Shown: positions 48,317 to 60,402 of the stretch, piece by piece | Layout of the letters: the number at the start of each line of letters is the position of its first letter | Position numbering within the stretch: the stretch's first letter is position 1 | Source of the DNA: Magicicada septendecula | Lineage: Eukaryota; Arthropoda; Insecta; Hemiptera; Cicadidae | Assembly: GCA_034769895.1 (NCBI GenBank) | Contig: CM068369.1 | Span: forward strand, 423,199,479 to 423,263,478 | DNA length: 64,000 nucleotides | Direction: 5' to 3' | The notes under the pieces: model-generated | The model's database searches: none | Seen by the model: only the letters and a program-made list of their open reading frames with translations | Told to the model about the DNA's origin: nothing | Program-made: the position numbers and the translations under genes

Positions 48317-50290
48317 ATGAGGAAGCGAGAGGTATCGCGAAAACGAGCGGCCGAAACCGAGAAGGTAGACGAGTTAAATATGGAAGATAAAGAAGCGACG
48401 CCGGTTGAGGAAATAGAAATTATAACAAGAAAGGATCCGGAAAAACAACCAGAAGAAACCACACAAATGGAAGGAGAGAAGACGCAAGAAATGTTCAAAT
48501 GTATGATGGAATTAATACAGGAAACTAGTAAGAGGACGGAGGAAAGTATTAAGAAGACGGAGGAAAGTATTAAGAAGACGGAGGAGAGTAATAAGAAACT
48601 AACGGAAGATTTGAGTAAGAAAATGGAGGAGAATAGTAAGAAAATAGAGGAATTAAAAACGGACAATAAACAGTCCATAGAGGAATTAAAGGAAGAATTA
48701 AGTGAGAACAGTAATAAGAACTTAGTAATGTTGAAGGAAGACTTGGGTAAGAAGATGGAGGAAATAAAGAGTGATAATAAGCAAACCAAGGAGGAATTGA
48801 GCCGAGAATTGAAAGAGAATAGCAGTAAAATGGAAGAGAAAATAGACGAAAATAATAGAGCATTGAGGGAAGAATTGAAGGGAAATTACCAAGAGACCAT
48901 GAAAAAATTAGATGAACACAGAGAGTCATTAAAAGAAGAGTGGAATAACAAGATGGAAATTAATAACCGGCAATTGCAGGAAGAATGGGACAAGAAGCTG
49001 GAAGAACCAATGACTGAAATTAAAAGGGTAGAATCCGAGACCAAGGAAAAGCGTGAGCGGATGAACCAAGAGATACTGAGCGTCCGGGAAGAAACGAATG
49101 GACGAGTTGAAAACATAAGAACCAACCAAGCAATGATGGGAGAAAGGTTAGAAGGTATGAGTACTAGTCTCAATCGTGTGCAAGACCAAACAACTGCACA
49201 TAGAGATGAAATTAATTCATTAAAAAACAGACAGTGTACCGGTGCCCATACAACATGCGAGGAAAATCGAGAGGTGATCGATTTTCAAAACTATAGAAGA
49301 AACCCCATGCTATTCTTAGAACGAGTCGAAGAGAAGATAGCCAAAACCGGAGAAGACAGATGGTTTGTGATAAGGAGCATGTTGGACGAGATGTTCCGAA
49401 AGGTATATGACAATTGGTGGACGGCGATGTGGCCGAGTATACAGAACTTCCAGGAATTTAAAAAACAGTTCAAATCCAAATATTGGTCCGATGCCACACA
49501 ACACATGATAAGGAGTGACATAGGATTGGGCAGATATGACCTGCACGGCAAGCAAACTCCAACCGCATATTTTCTCGGCAAAATAAATATAGCCAGACAT
49601 TTAGAGCCTGCAATTCCTACAGAGTGTTTAGTGCGGCTATTAGCATACCACTATGGTGGCGAAATTACAAGAGGCCGAATAAATGGACGTATACAAACCA
49701 TCGAGGAGATGTCAACATTATTGGCAGAGATGGAACAGGAGAAGAACTTCCTCCAGTATAGACGAAGGAACGATGAGATAAATAGAAATAATGGTCGCCG
49801 CGACGCCCAATATGAAAATAATGGACAACGACCAAACAATAGTTATAACAACAACGGTAACCAATATCAGCGCGGTTACCAAAACCAGAATAACACCAAT
49901 AACTATTCACGAAATAACGCAAATAACAACAACAATAACAACAACCACTACTACCGTAGCCCTCCTACAAATAATAACAACAATGGATACCAGCGTGCCA
50001 ATGACAGAGACCACCAGTACCAGAACAACCGGGGTTATAACAACAACTATGATAATCGATGCAGGCACAATAATAACGGCAATAATAACAGTCAAAATCA
50101 AACATATAGAAGACAAGTGAACTATGTAAGTGTTGACGACAGGGATGTGGGAAGACGTTGGTACCAGGGACGAGCAAACTATAATGGAAGCCGTGGAAGA
50201 AGTTTTCGGGAGGAGAGTAACCAGCACTACCGCGATGAACATCGGCGAAGTAGAAGCTGCGACGACAACAGAAAAACCGAAACTCAGTGA
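48317..50290 (+). CDS. gag of element B
   Basis: 657 residues. An acidic/basic N-terminus (MRKREVSRKRAAETEK) is followed by a very long Glu/Lys coiled coil (about residues 60-300, with repeated EESIKKT and EELKE heptads). A retrotransposon gag domain follows at about 320-480 (NYRRNPMLFLERVEEK, VYDNWWTAMWPSIQNFQEFK, CLVRLLAYHYGGEITRG), then an Asn-, Tyr- and Arg-rich low-complexity tail (about 495-640) in place of a zinc knuckle. In this family gag forms the intracellular particle and binds the RNA. It starts 82 bases after the 5' LTR. The match to gag of element A supports the assignment. Confidence 0.88.
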   Translation: MRKREVSRKRAAETEKVDELNMEDKEATPVEEIEIITRKDPEKQPEETTQMEGEKTQEMFKCMMELIQETSKRTEESIKKTEESIKKTEESNKKLTEDLSKKMEENSKKIEELKTDNKQSIEELKEELSENSNKNLVMLKEDLGKKMEEIKSDNKQTKEELSRELKENSSKMEEKIDENNRALREELKGNYQETMKKLDEHRESLKEEWNNKMEINNRQLQEEWDKKLEEPMTEIKRVESETKEKRERMNQEILSVREETNGRVENIRTNQAMMGERLEGMSTSLNRVQDQTTAHRDEINSLKNRQCTGAHTTCEENREVIDFQNYRRNPMLFLERVEEKIAKTGEDRWFVIRSMLDEMFRKVYDNWWTAMWPSIQNFQEFKKQFKSKYWSDATQHMIRSDIGLGRYDLHGKQTPTAYFLGKINIARHLEPAIPTECLVRLLAYHYGGEITRGRINGRIQTIEEMSTLLAEMEQEKNFLQYRRRNDEINRNNGRRDAQYENNGQRPNNSYNNNGNQYQRGYQNQNNTNNYSRNNANNNNNNNNHYYRSPPTNNNNNGYQRANDRDHQYQNNRGYNNNYDNRCRHNNNGNNNSQNQTYRRQVNYVSVDDRDVGRRWYQGRANYNGSRGRSFREESNQHYRDEHRRSRSCDDNRKTETQ

Positions 50291-50399
50291 CGTTCAATAA
50301 TAACGCCATTGAGGTACAAGAGGCGCAGAACAGAGACAGACCCAATCAATCAGACAACAGGACTGAGGAGATCAGCCCTGATTTAAACGAACTGCGGCA

Positions 50400-53300
50400 G
50401 TGAAAATCCACCAGGTCCCATCACTGAACCGGCAATTTGGGTACTTACTAGGACGAGACAAAACGACTGACGATACGTTGACAATAGTGCAAAATCATTT
50501 CCTAAAGAATGTTAGAGAAGAGCTACTGAACGAAGACACGATAACACAAAATAATTCAAATAATGAAATTGTTTATATCATCGCCCAAGTGAATGGACTA
50601 GAGACAAGATGTATGATAGATACGGGCGCAAACGTGTCGTTAATCGACAACAATGAATACATCAAAATTCAAAAATATAGTAAGGCCATCTTACCAACTT
50701 TACCAATTCAAAATATAATTTTAATCGGAGCCACTGGAAGGCAAAACAAGTCAATAAGAAAACAGGTATCATTAACAGTGACCAGCAGAAATATAGCTAT
50801 ACCTATGATTTTTCTAATAGCTAGTAATCTACCATTCAATCTACTAATAGGCTGTGATATTTTGAGAAAATACTCAGCGATAATTGACATGAGACAAGCC
50901 ATAGTGTCATTAAAGGTGGATAATATAGAGTGGACAGCAAAATTGGTAGAAAACAAAAATGTACCTTCATGCAATAGTATTAGAAAATTCAATAATAATC
51001 AAGATGAGTCGTGGAATGTAAGAAGGGAATACTTTGGGTGTGAAGATAGTTTATGGTTGGAAAAATTAGAAGAGATCCGACAATTTCGGTCAGAACAAAA
51101 TGAATGCAATTTAACCACACAACAAATAGAAAAGTTAATTTCAATATATAATAAATACCGCTATGTTTTTTCTGATGTACCTGGCAAGGTAAAGGATTAT
51201 CAATTTACATTACAATTCAAGGAGCCTGTAAATTTTAATAAAAAATCATATCCCGTTGCTTATGCATTAAAGGAAGCAGTGAGGACTGAACTAGACAAAA
51301 TGATAGCAGAAGACATTATTGAATATAGCTGTTCCCCATATACCAGTCCGTTAATAGCAGTTCCAAAGAAAGATGGCAAAGTACGACTCTGTTTAGATGC
51401 TAGAGAGATTAATAAGATCATAGTTAATGACAGAACATCTCCTGGAGAGATTGAGGAGATACTGAAAAAGTTCAATGGCATACAATTTATTAGCACCTGG
51501 GATACGGTTTGTGGGTATTGGCAGGTGGAGCTACACCCAGATAGTCGAAAATACGTCGCCTTTATTTTCGAAGGAAGGAACTATCAGTTCAAGAGACTAC
51601 CGTTTGGACTGGTAAACTCAGTAGCTGTATTCGTAAGATGTATGGACCAGGTGTTGGGTCCAGATACTATCCCATATACCACAGTCTATGTTGATGACTT
51701 GTTGATTACTTCAGTGAATTGGGAAGACCATTGTGACAGAGTAGGACAAGTATTACAAAAACTATCAGACAATAACGTTACACTAAAACTTCAAAAATCT
51801 AAGCTTATCGCCAGTGAAGTCCAATTCCTGGGTTTTAACCTAACAAGACAAGGAATAACACCATCCAATGAAAAAATTGAAGCTATCCAGAAGTTCCCAA
51901 GTCCTAAAAATAAAAAGCAACTTCAATCATTTCTGGGACTTTGCAATTATTATAGGAAGTTTCAGAGAAATTATTCTGAAATGACAGCAAAGTTTTCTCC
52001 ACAATTATCATCTAAGAACAAATGGTCCTGGGGACAGGAACAAGACAATTTACTCCAAACGATCAAGCACAATTTCCTAAGTTCAGTTGTATTAAAACAT
52101 CCTAATTTCAATCAACCTTTCTTCATGAACTGTGATGCCAGTGATATAAGTTTAGGATCTGTATTATATCAAGAAGATAGTGAGGGAGAACATCAGGTGG
52201 TGAGTTTTGCAAGCAGAATACTTAATGGATGTGAACGCAATTATAGTGTAACAGAAAAAGAGTTATTAAGCGTTGTATTCGCTTGTGGGAAATTCAGAAC
52301 CTACATTCTTGGATACTCAATAACTGTGAGGAGCGATCATAAGTCAATATCTTTCCTAAAAAATTGCAAGATCAACCATGGGAGATTGACAAGGTGGATA
52401 CTCGCACTACAGGAGTATCATATAAATTGGGAATATGTTCCAGGAAAACAGAATATTGCTGCAGATATATTGTCCCGGATTAACATAGAACAACAAACTT
52501 TTGAAGGGGAAAAAGAAACAGTCATCAAGGTATACACTATAATAAAAAACAAGTCAGATTTGGAAAACATCATGAAATCCATTGCACAACAACAAACCGA
52601 GGATACCAAAATCAACAATTTTAGACAAAGACTGATCCAACAGGATGAAAAAATCACTGCATATTACTGTCTACATGAAGACATATTATTTTACAAACCA
52701 AATAATAACCAAGGCTCATGGAAGGTGGTGATACCTAAAGCGTTAGAAACAGAATTAATATTGGACTACCATAGCCGATATGGGCATATGGGTGCATTAA
52801 AAGTAATGAAGGCACTTGAGGAACACACTTACATTAAGAATATCAACAGAAGAGTTAGAGAATGTATTCGGCAGTGTCACATCTGTCAATTAGCAAAATG
52901 CAATAATGAAAAAACAGAAGGAATTATGCAACCTATTACATCAACTGGTAAATTAGAGAGAGTATTTTTAGATGTGTGTGGTCCGTTACCTCATAGTGGA
53001 GGGAGAAAACAGTATAAATTCATTATAATCATGTTCGACCATTACTCCAAGTTTACAAAACTATACCCTATTAATCGGGCAACTACAAAAAAGATTTTGC
53101 AGATAGTGATCCAACAATACATACCAGAGTTAGGAGCTCCACGATCAATTATTACCGATCACGGAACTCAGTTTCGAGGAAGGGTATGGAAGGAGACTTT
53201 GTTAGACTTAGGTGTCAAGACATATAAAACATCTGTCTATCACCCAAATAGCAACCCAGCAGAAAGAGTACTGAGGGAGGTCGGCCGTATACTCAGGACA

Positions 53301-53786
53301 TATTGTTTTGATAAACACCAGAAGTGGAGCGACTACATTACACAAACTGAGAGCTTTATCAACTTAGCTTACCATGAAGCAATACAAGATACTCCATATA
53401 CCATAATGCATGAAAGATTACCACCCAGAGAAATTAGTGAAATAATCAATTTCCCAAACAACCCAGCTTACCAGTTCGACAACGTGAGATTCCACAGCAA
53501 ACTGAATGAACAAGTGGAGAAAAGAAGGAAAAAATACAAAATAATTCAGCAGAAGGTGATCCAGTACAAGATTGGAGACAAGGTATTGTTAAAACACCGC
53601 GAATTGCCAAGTTCTAAGGAAGGAATAGCAAAAAAGCTATTATTACTGTATAATGGACCATATGTTGTTATAAAAAACAATAACAATAATACTTATGTCA
53701 TTAGTGATGTGGAAACAAAAAAGATTAAGGGAACATACAACCAAGTTTCCTTAAAAATGTATTATGAACCTAATAAACAAAGTTGA
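50400..53786 (+). CDS. pol of element B (PR-RT-RH-IN)
   Basis: Long frame of about 1128 residues. Protease CMIDTGANVSLID at about residue 77. Reverse transcriptase with LPFGLVNSVAVF and YVDDLLIT (YVDD catalytic pair, about 425-432). RNase H FFMNCDASDISLGSVLY (about 575) and VTEKELLSVVFA. Integrase with the HHCC zinc site (HSRYGHMG to CIRQCHICQLAKC, about 790-850), the catalytic core FLDVCGPLPHSGG and ITDHGTQFRG, and a GPY/F-type tail LLLLYNGPYVV. The family makes pol at a lower level than gag by frameshift, read-through or re-initiation; which applies here is not settled. The named start is where the frame is clearly open, not a proven initiation codon. Confidence 0.92.
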   Translation: MKIHQVPSLNRQFGYLLGRDKTTDDTLTIVQNHFLKNVREELLNEDTITQNNSNNEIVYIIAQVNGLETRCMIDTGANVSLIDNNEYIKIQKYSKAILPTLPIQNIILIGATGRQNKSIRKQVSLTVTSRNIAIPMIFLIASNLPFNLLIGCDILRKYSAIIDMRQAIVSLKVDNIEWTAKLVENKNVPSCNSIRKFNNNQDESWNVRREYFGCEDSLWLEKLEEIRQFRSEQNECNLTTQQIEKLISIYNKYRYVFSDVPGKVKDYQFTLQFKEPVNFNKKSYPVAYALKEAVRTELDKMIAEDIIEYSCSPYTSPLIAVPKKDGKVRLCLDAREINKIIVNDRTSPGEIEEILKKFNGIQFISTWDTVCGYWQVELHPDSRKYVAFIFEGRNYQFKRLPFGLVNSVAVFVRCMDQVLGPDTIPYTTVYVDDLLITSVNWEDHCDRVGQVLQKLSDNNVTLKLQKSKLIASEVQFLGFNLTRQGITPSNEKIEAIQKFPSPKNKKQLQSFLGLCNYYRKFQRNYSEMTAKFSPQLSSKNKWSWGQEQDNLLQTIKHNFLSSVVLKHPNFNQPFFMNCDASDISLGSVLYQEDSEGEHQVVSFASRILNGCERNYSVTEKELLSVVFACGKFRTYILGYSITVRSDHKSISFLKNCKINHGRLTRWILALQEYHINWEYVPGKQNIAADILSRINIEQQTFEGEKETVIKVYTIIKNKSDLENIMKSIAQQQTEDTKINNFRQRLIQQDEKITAYYCLHEDILFYKPNNNQGSWKVVIPKALETELILDYHSRYGHMGALKVMKALEEHTYIKNINRRVRECIRQCHICQLAKCNNEKTEGIMQPITSTGKLERVFLDVCGPLPHSGGRKQYKFIIIMFDHYSKFTKLYPINRATTKKILQIVIQQYIPELGAPRSIITDHGTQFRGRVWKETLLDLGVKTYKTSVYHPNSNPAERVLREVGRILRTYCFDKHQKWSDYITQTESFINLAYHEAIQDTPYTIMHERLPPREISEIINFPNNPAYQFDNVRFHSKLNEQVEKRRKKYKIIQQKVIQYKIGDKVLLKHRELPSSKEGIAKKLLLLYNGPYVVIKNNNNNTYVISDVETKKIKGTYNQVSLKMYYEPNKQS

Positions 53787-54065
53787 TAAAACCACAAAAT
53801 TCTAAAAATATAGTAAGAACAACTTACAACTAATGATTTATGAGAATTAATTTGGAATTGAAGAATTTATTATTATAAAACCACAAAATTCTAAAGAAGT
53901 AGTAAGACCAACTTGCAACTAATTATTTATGAGAATTAATTTGGAATCGAAGAATTTGTTATCATAAAACAACAAAATTCCAAACAAAGAGTAAGGACAA
54001 CTTACAACTAATTATTTATGAGAATTAATATGAAACTGAAGAATTTATTATTACAATACCACGAA
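53787..54065 (+). repeat. 88-89 bp tandem repeat after pol of element B
   Basis: Three units and part of a fourth, starting at 53787, 53876 and 53964 (ATAAAACCACAAAATTC...GAAGAATTTATTATT), lightly diverged. They lie in the 3' untranslated part of the element. Their role is unknown. Confidence 0.8.
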
Positions 54066-55014
54066 ATTGGAAAAATATAGTAAGCTCATCTAACCAACTT
54101 TGATAATCCAGAATATGACTTTAAATTAAGCCAAATAAACAAATTTGAATATCTCAGAATTCCAATAAATAGTACAACTTACAGTACAGTTTGATAATGT
54201 TATGATGAATCAAACAGATAAACAAATGGGAATAAATTTCCAAATTCTAAACAAAATAAGCACCTCTTATTAAACACAGTTATGAACTTATTATTGGAAT
54301 ATAAAAGAAAGATGTAACATCCATAAATTAGAAGAAACTAAAGTGATATAAAATGAATAAGAAAGGACAAATGTAGACAGTCGACGATGAAAATGAGACA
54401 AGACTAGAAACGAATTTATTGCAAATAACCTATCATGATTGTGAGAGAATCAACAACAACTGAAGATGCAAATACTTGTTACGTTTTAATTTAAATGAAG
54501 ATAGTGAATGAAAAATGAAGATTAAGCAGTACTGATAAAGATGGAAGGAAGATAGTACCAATAGAAAATAAAAAATGTTATTAATATCGCCACAAGAAAA
54601 TAAACATCTGAAAGAATCAATGGAAAGAAATATTTAGATCTGAGAAGTTAGACTGAGTGAACAATCCCAAGAATATATTATATTATTTTATTTATTTTAG
54701 TCGTGAATAGACTAGTGATATTTAAATGTGATTGACTGACGAGATAGCTCCAGCAATCGATATTATTTATGTATTATGTATTGTAAGGACAGCGGGGTAT
54801 TAGGTCAAGAGAGCCCCCCCGACTGATTCCAGAATATATGGTGATTAATTTGTTAGGGAAGTAACATGTTCCAGGGATAGAACACTTATAATTAAAGACA
54901 TGTATACCAGATCATAATAAGAATAACACATGACAATGTGAGAATTAAGATAATTGATAATTTCAACAAAAACAATATTTTATTAAAATGATCAAATTTG
55001 GTGGCAGGGTAATA

Positions 55015-57847
55015 TGTAACATTACATTTGGAACAACATAATATCTTACCTGATTTAATGAAGATTTTGGTTAAGAAGCTGACAAGAAGAACAATATCTT
55101 CAAAGATGATAGTGAAGAAGAACGACTAACAATTTTAGACTGACTAGTAAGACAACTGACCGTACCCAAATTAATGATTTAGGCTAAGTGATGCAGATAT
55201 CTTCAAACCCCAACTATGACATGAATTTTCAGTATTGACCAAACAAAGAATTATAAAGACAAACAGTTTATGAACCAGGACTATAAAGGAACAAATGGTT
55301 TCAGTTGATGTATCATTAAATCCAGACAATCAAAATACAAAGTGAGGGATAATAGACCCAAACATATAATATTATGTAAGAAAAATATTAGTAAATAATT
55401 AAGTTAATTGATGTAACAAAAATATAAATACACCTGGTTATAGATACATGAAGCATACCAATAATTGTCACATATAGAGTTCATAGGGTTGTCCAGTATA
55501 CAACAAATTATAACATGGTCACAATAACATTTATAACAAGAGTATAACCTATATAAACAGTAAATGTAACAAGATTATTAGAACGGTGTGGTGAGGTAGA
55601 GCAACAGTGTTCAATTTATTGTAATTTTTGTAAGTCAAACATCAGTAAGTATACGGATGTTGAAACCAATATAAATAGTAAATATGACAGAGACAGTGTC
55701 AGAATAATGAGTGAATTAGCTGACAAGGGACTAACCAATTAGTATAGAATTTGTTTTGTACAAGGTGCATGTTTTATGTTTTAGGCACAGTGTTATCATA
55801 GTATTTGTGTTGTGTTTTTTATATATGTAACTGATGATACAGTTAGTTTAAAGGAATGTCAATTTAATGATATTAATTCCATTTTTTTTCTTATGTTGTG
55901 TTAACAAATATAATAACAGAGCTGATGTTAAACCATGGTAAATTAATTAACCAAGCAGAATGGACTATACAAAGATGTTTTATTAAGTGTCAAACACTTA
56001 TACAGTCTGAGTAGAAAACAATTATTTGTGCAAGGAATTGGTATAATCATAGCCATGTGGACATGAGTTTAACTATTAGAATAATATATATTTTTGTGTT
56101 GTTAAAATAACGTTATATGTTAAACCATTTTGATGAATGTTAGAAATTAATTTAATTGTTAGAGATGTTAAAACATGATGATGAAAATAATACTATTACA
56201 TAGGCCAGGTGAAACCAACTTTAGTAAATTTTGAACAATTATGTTAGAAATTATGTAAAGCAAATGTGAAAGGGTTGATGTATTTATAGGTAATAATGTA
56301 TACAAGGAATATAGAACCAAAATAACACATATCAAGTTATTTAAGAAAATTCCAAATAATAAAATTGTAACATCCATAGTTTTTAAGTAAAAATAGGCAT
56401 GTTTGGTGTCTAAATATAACAAATGTGAAGATCAAAATAATGCTGATAATGGTTTTAAATTCCCATTCAGTATAGAAAAGTTATGTTAAATTAAAGATTT
56501 TGAACGAAATTTAGATTCTGAAATAATAAAAGTATATGACAATGTAGATCCGGATTAGCCAACCAGGTTCCAAGTTTACCCTTAGCAACCAGAAATTTCG
56601 GATAAATAAAATGAGACTTCTTTGACAATGATCTTAGCAGATAGACGCGTTCTTAAATCGTCTTACATTATATGTTATAAAGTGTGAAAAAACAATACAA
56701 CTAGATAAATACAGTTAGATGTACACTACACGAACTTTTTTCAACTACAGAAGAATACCTATTACATGAAATAAAGGACATAATAACCAGGAAGAAGATT
56801 TGAAGTGGACGAGGGACGAGAAGGAAGATCTGACGTGTACGTGGGCCCTATTTTCAACCAAGAAGAGTACAAGAAGAGGATTTGGTGATCTGACATCTCA
56901 TTATTTTGTATTTCAACACACACATTTGGATACACGAATTTTAAGTAATAATCAACTAAACTACAGACACCATATAACACAAACACTAAAAAACAATCAC
57001 TAATAACACCATATAAGACTAACACCTTTTTAAACACAACGAGAACTATTAATTTACACAATAACTATCAAAGCCTGATTTGAACATAACCCTTTTTAAA
57101 ACTCGTAACCACTATACGATTTCTGTGTGCACCTATCACTCTAACGTTGTAATATCCCATAATTGTAAACTTGTATTTTGATTAATAGTGTAATATTTTG
57201 TTTAATTTATAATCCCCGAACCATATACGCCCTGAGATAATTGATATATTTTATTTAAAAACATTAACAAAAAGCATGGTTTTGGTCTCAAGAAATACTG
57301 AACGTTTGGCTACTACTGCTGCCAACTGGTAAAGAGAAGATTTATAATTTGTAATTCAATTGCGATTATTCTGTTTAAATTTATTAAACCATTAACCAGT
57401 GTTGTTTTCGAATAAAAGATCCCACAAGGATATATGTTTGATAGTAACTGTGTGTCGTTATTATTGCCGTTACATTTAGTAAATAGGATTCACAGGTTGT
57501 AGCTGACCCGATAGTTGGCATCGGTGAGTGACGTCACGGAAAAGAAGCAGCATAGTGGGAGTAAGCGGCAATTTACAAAATTATTCGCCGTTCAACATAA
57601 TACATTCCCAATTACACATCGACGACTCCAGTGCGAGTTTGTCGATACATTATTTATATATATTACAAGTTCACACTTCCTACGGGTGGTGTAATACAAG
57701 TGCATACGAATAAATACAAGTAACCTGTCCATAATAACATTGTATGTAACGAAATATTATCTGATTACCAATAGACGAACCTGAAGGGAGGCTACATACA
57801 TTACGTTTCAATTAGTAACTTTAAAATCTCTCTATTTTATCGTTACA
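55015..57847 (+). repeat. 3' LTR of element B
   Basis: Same length as the 5' LTR and near-identical. It follows a GGTGGCAGGGT purine-rich tract that resembles the tract before the 3' LTR of element A. Confidence 0.92.
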
Positions 57848-60100
57848 ATATTATGAAAAATAGTGAAGGATAAAAAGCATAAACACTTAATAAATCAATA
57901 AGAAACACTGAAAGGTTTAACAGTGAAAAATATTAGTAATTAAGAAAGTTGTTAAGAATAGTATTAAGTGTAAACAGTTAATTAAGGTATAATGAACACT
58001 GAAAAGTGATGAAAACAGTATTAATTAAGAAAGAATATTAATGTTAAATTGAATGCAGTTATAATTAAAAGGGAGAATCCCATGAAAGAGAAAACAGATA
58101 GTCTTAGCATAGAGTGAAAGTAAAGAGTATTTAAAAAATTAAGAAGTTAAAACAAATCAATAAACACCCCATGTTATCAGGGATCATTATTAAAGTAAAT
58201 TCAAAAAATGTGATGTTGTTTATCACCCAAAAAATGATATAAAGTGAAATGAACTGTAAACAAATGTTATCAAATAATTATTAAATAATTGTTTAAGCAA
58301 GTTTATGAATAGGATATGGCTGGAAGAATTATACAGACCATAGGCCTAGATGTTGTATTTTATGTGAACAAAAGTAGTAAATAATAGCCACATTGTTTTT
58401 ATTGGCAAACTAAATAAGTAAGAAAGTAAAGAAATGTAAACGAGAAAACCAGATAGTAAATAACTAGCAATTCATGATGTATAAAATAATAGTAACATAA
58501 TAATAACACTACAACAGAACCAAAACACATCAATAAATAACACAACCAATTATAATAACAAAGCTAAGCTCACTAAGCTAAAAAGAGACATAATTTGTAC
58601 GAAATAAGTAAATACAAATAATGGCTACTTAGGCCTATGAAAATGCCTAACTGTCAAGAAGAAACAACTACAAATTGTAATAAGTTAACAAAGAAATTAG
58701 CAAATCCGAGGCGAATAACTAACCAAGGATAATTTGTAAATCAATTTAAAAGCAAACTAGTATAATAAGGATTTAAATTAAAAGAGAAATGTAATTAGCA
58801 AGTATTAAAATAATTGTAAAATCATAAAACATAAAATAACCCAAACTTGTGGGGTATCAAAATAATCTTTGAAAGGAAATACAAATAACAGTGATAATAG
58901 TTAATACTTAGGAGGGAAGATAGAGGAATAAAAGCAATCAGAAGATATACAAGGATTTTGAAAAGAATTCAAATTTTGATAACAATGGATTTATGTCAAT
59001 CTAAGCCAATCAGATTTAATTTGTAACCATAGCAACTGCCGTTAGGGACGGAATTATGGTTGAATATCGTTACTCGTAAAGCGTCACTCTTGCCGAACAG
59101 AAGCCAAATTTTGGAAGACCAATTTTTATCAAAAAATGTAAAAATAGTAAACAAAATTCAAAACAATGATCGAATAAGAAGCAGACGAACAACTGGAACA
59201 GTCAACTGATGCCAAGGACCATTTTACCGGGAAATTAAATGAAAATATGACCACATCTAATATGAAAAGGACGCCAGACCTACTTAAGCCCCAAGATTAA
59301 TGAAAACAGAAAACGATTGCAGCCCAATCCCCTTCCAACTCAATGATTGATAACACCAAGTCATCTGATGTGTTAAGTATCCTTGAATTACCCTATTTCC
59401 AAAAAATAAACTCACTTTAAATATTTCTAAAAGTAATTTGAACTCTCACTATAAACCGAATATTCTCTTTCAAAGATTAATTAAGAAAAATAACACACTA
59501 AAAATTTGTTAACATAAAACATAACCTGTTGTGTGAATACGAACTTTAGAAACACTTTTAACGACACTACAGAACAGATTATAACCACACACCTTATTAT
59601 TTAAGTACACATAAAGTAAGGTAATATACTTTTTATTGTAATCATAGGAATTATTTGTCTTGTAATCAAAAGAATCCCAGATTTTGGAACAAAAATAATT
59701 GTAATAACTAAACCGCTTAGCAGCCATGCTGATATGTGTACTTCGTTACCAAAATCGATTCGTCATCCTGAGAAAAATTGTTTCATGTAAAATGTCGGTG
59801 CAAATTTATTAATCAACCAATATAATTTAATTGTCAAACTGAAAATTTATTTATCAACCATTAAAATAACTAGTACATGGAGTAACCATTGTTATTATTT
59901 CATAGGGAGTGTATCATATAATTTGTGTTTGTTAGCGAATTAGCTTTGATGGTACAGCGCTCACGCTGCAAATCGACACACTACTTGACCGAGTCAGTCG
60001 TCTAACCAAGGCGGGAAGTATTTGAATGCTCCGGCCGTCACAGCTGTGAACTTAGTTAAACCATATTATCTATAAGAATTTTAATTGTTTTTAATAAACA
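57848..60100 (+). repeat. Divergent A-type LTR (right part)
   Basis: Continues the LTR interrupted by element B and ends TTTTTAATAAACA directly before a primer-binding-like leader. By eye about 70-80% similar to the A LTRs, so it is an older or sister subfamily. Confidence 0.75.
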
Positions 60101-60301
60101 ATTTGGCGCCACCCGGGAATCACGAATCCCTATTTACTAACAGGTAAGGTTACTACCGCGTTGTACTGGTAATTGCAACATCGCTACGAAAATCGTTAGC
60201 GCAAGAATAGATGTAACGACCCCAGTGCGAGACGAACGCACTCATACATACAACACAAATATACACGTCTTTTACAGACACGACAGAGTTTCACACGTTA
60301 C
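60101..60301 (+). other. Leader of the divergent A-type element
   Basis: ATTTGGCGCCACCCGGGAAT followed by about 180 bp resembling the A leader. No gag or pol follows: the sequence runs into an AT dinucleotide tract and then the Penelope-like palindrome. Confidence 0.65.
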
Positions 60302-60402
60302 AATATATATATATTTCAATCACTTTCTGCTACAGTCCGTTTCTTGATGTATATAATACTATAATACTTATAACTATTTTACCTCAAGATGTATTTTTTC
60401 CT

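Larger units (their letters stand above)
45402..57847 (+). mobile_element. Ty3/Gypsy LTR element B, apparently whole
   Basis: LTRs 45402-48234 and 55015-57847 are both exactly 2833 bp and start TGTAACATTAC and end CGTTACA. I noticed about nine differences (about 0.3%), so it is very young. ATAT precedes and follows it (45398-45401, 57848-57851). Inside are a primer-binding-like site, gag, pol and a 1.2-kb 3' untranslated part with tandem repeats. Gene order is Ty3/Gypsy and no envelope is seen. It looks whole or nearly so. Its sister A, with very similar gag and pol, is broken. Confidence 0.92.

Noticed and set aside
48208-48789. 193-residue Ser/Leu-rich minus-strand open frame
   Set aside because: Antisense of the Glu/Lys coiled coil of gag in element B.
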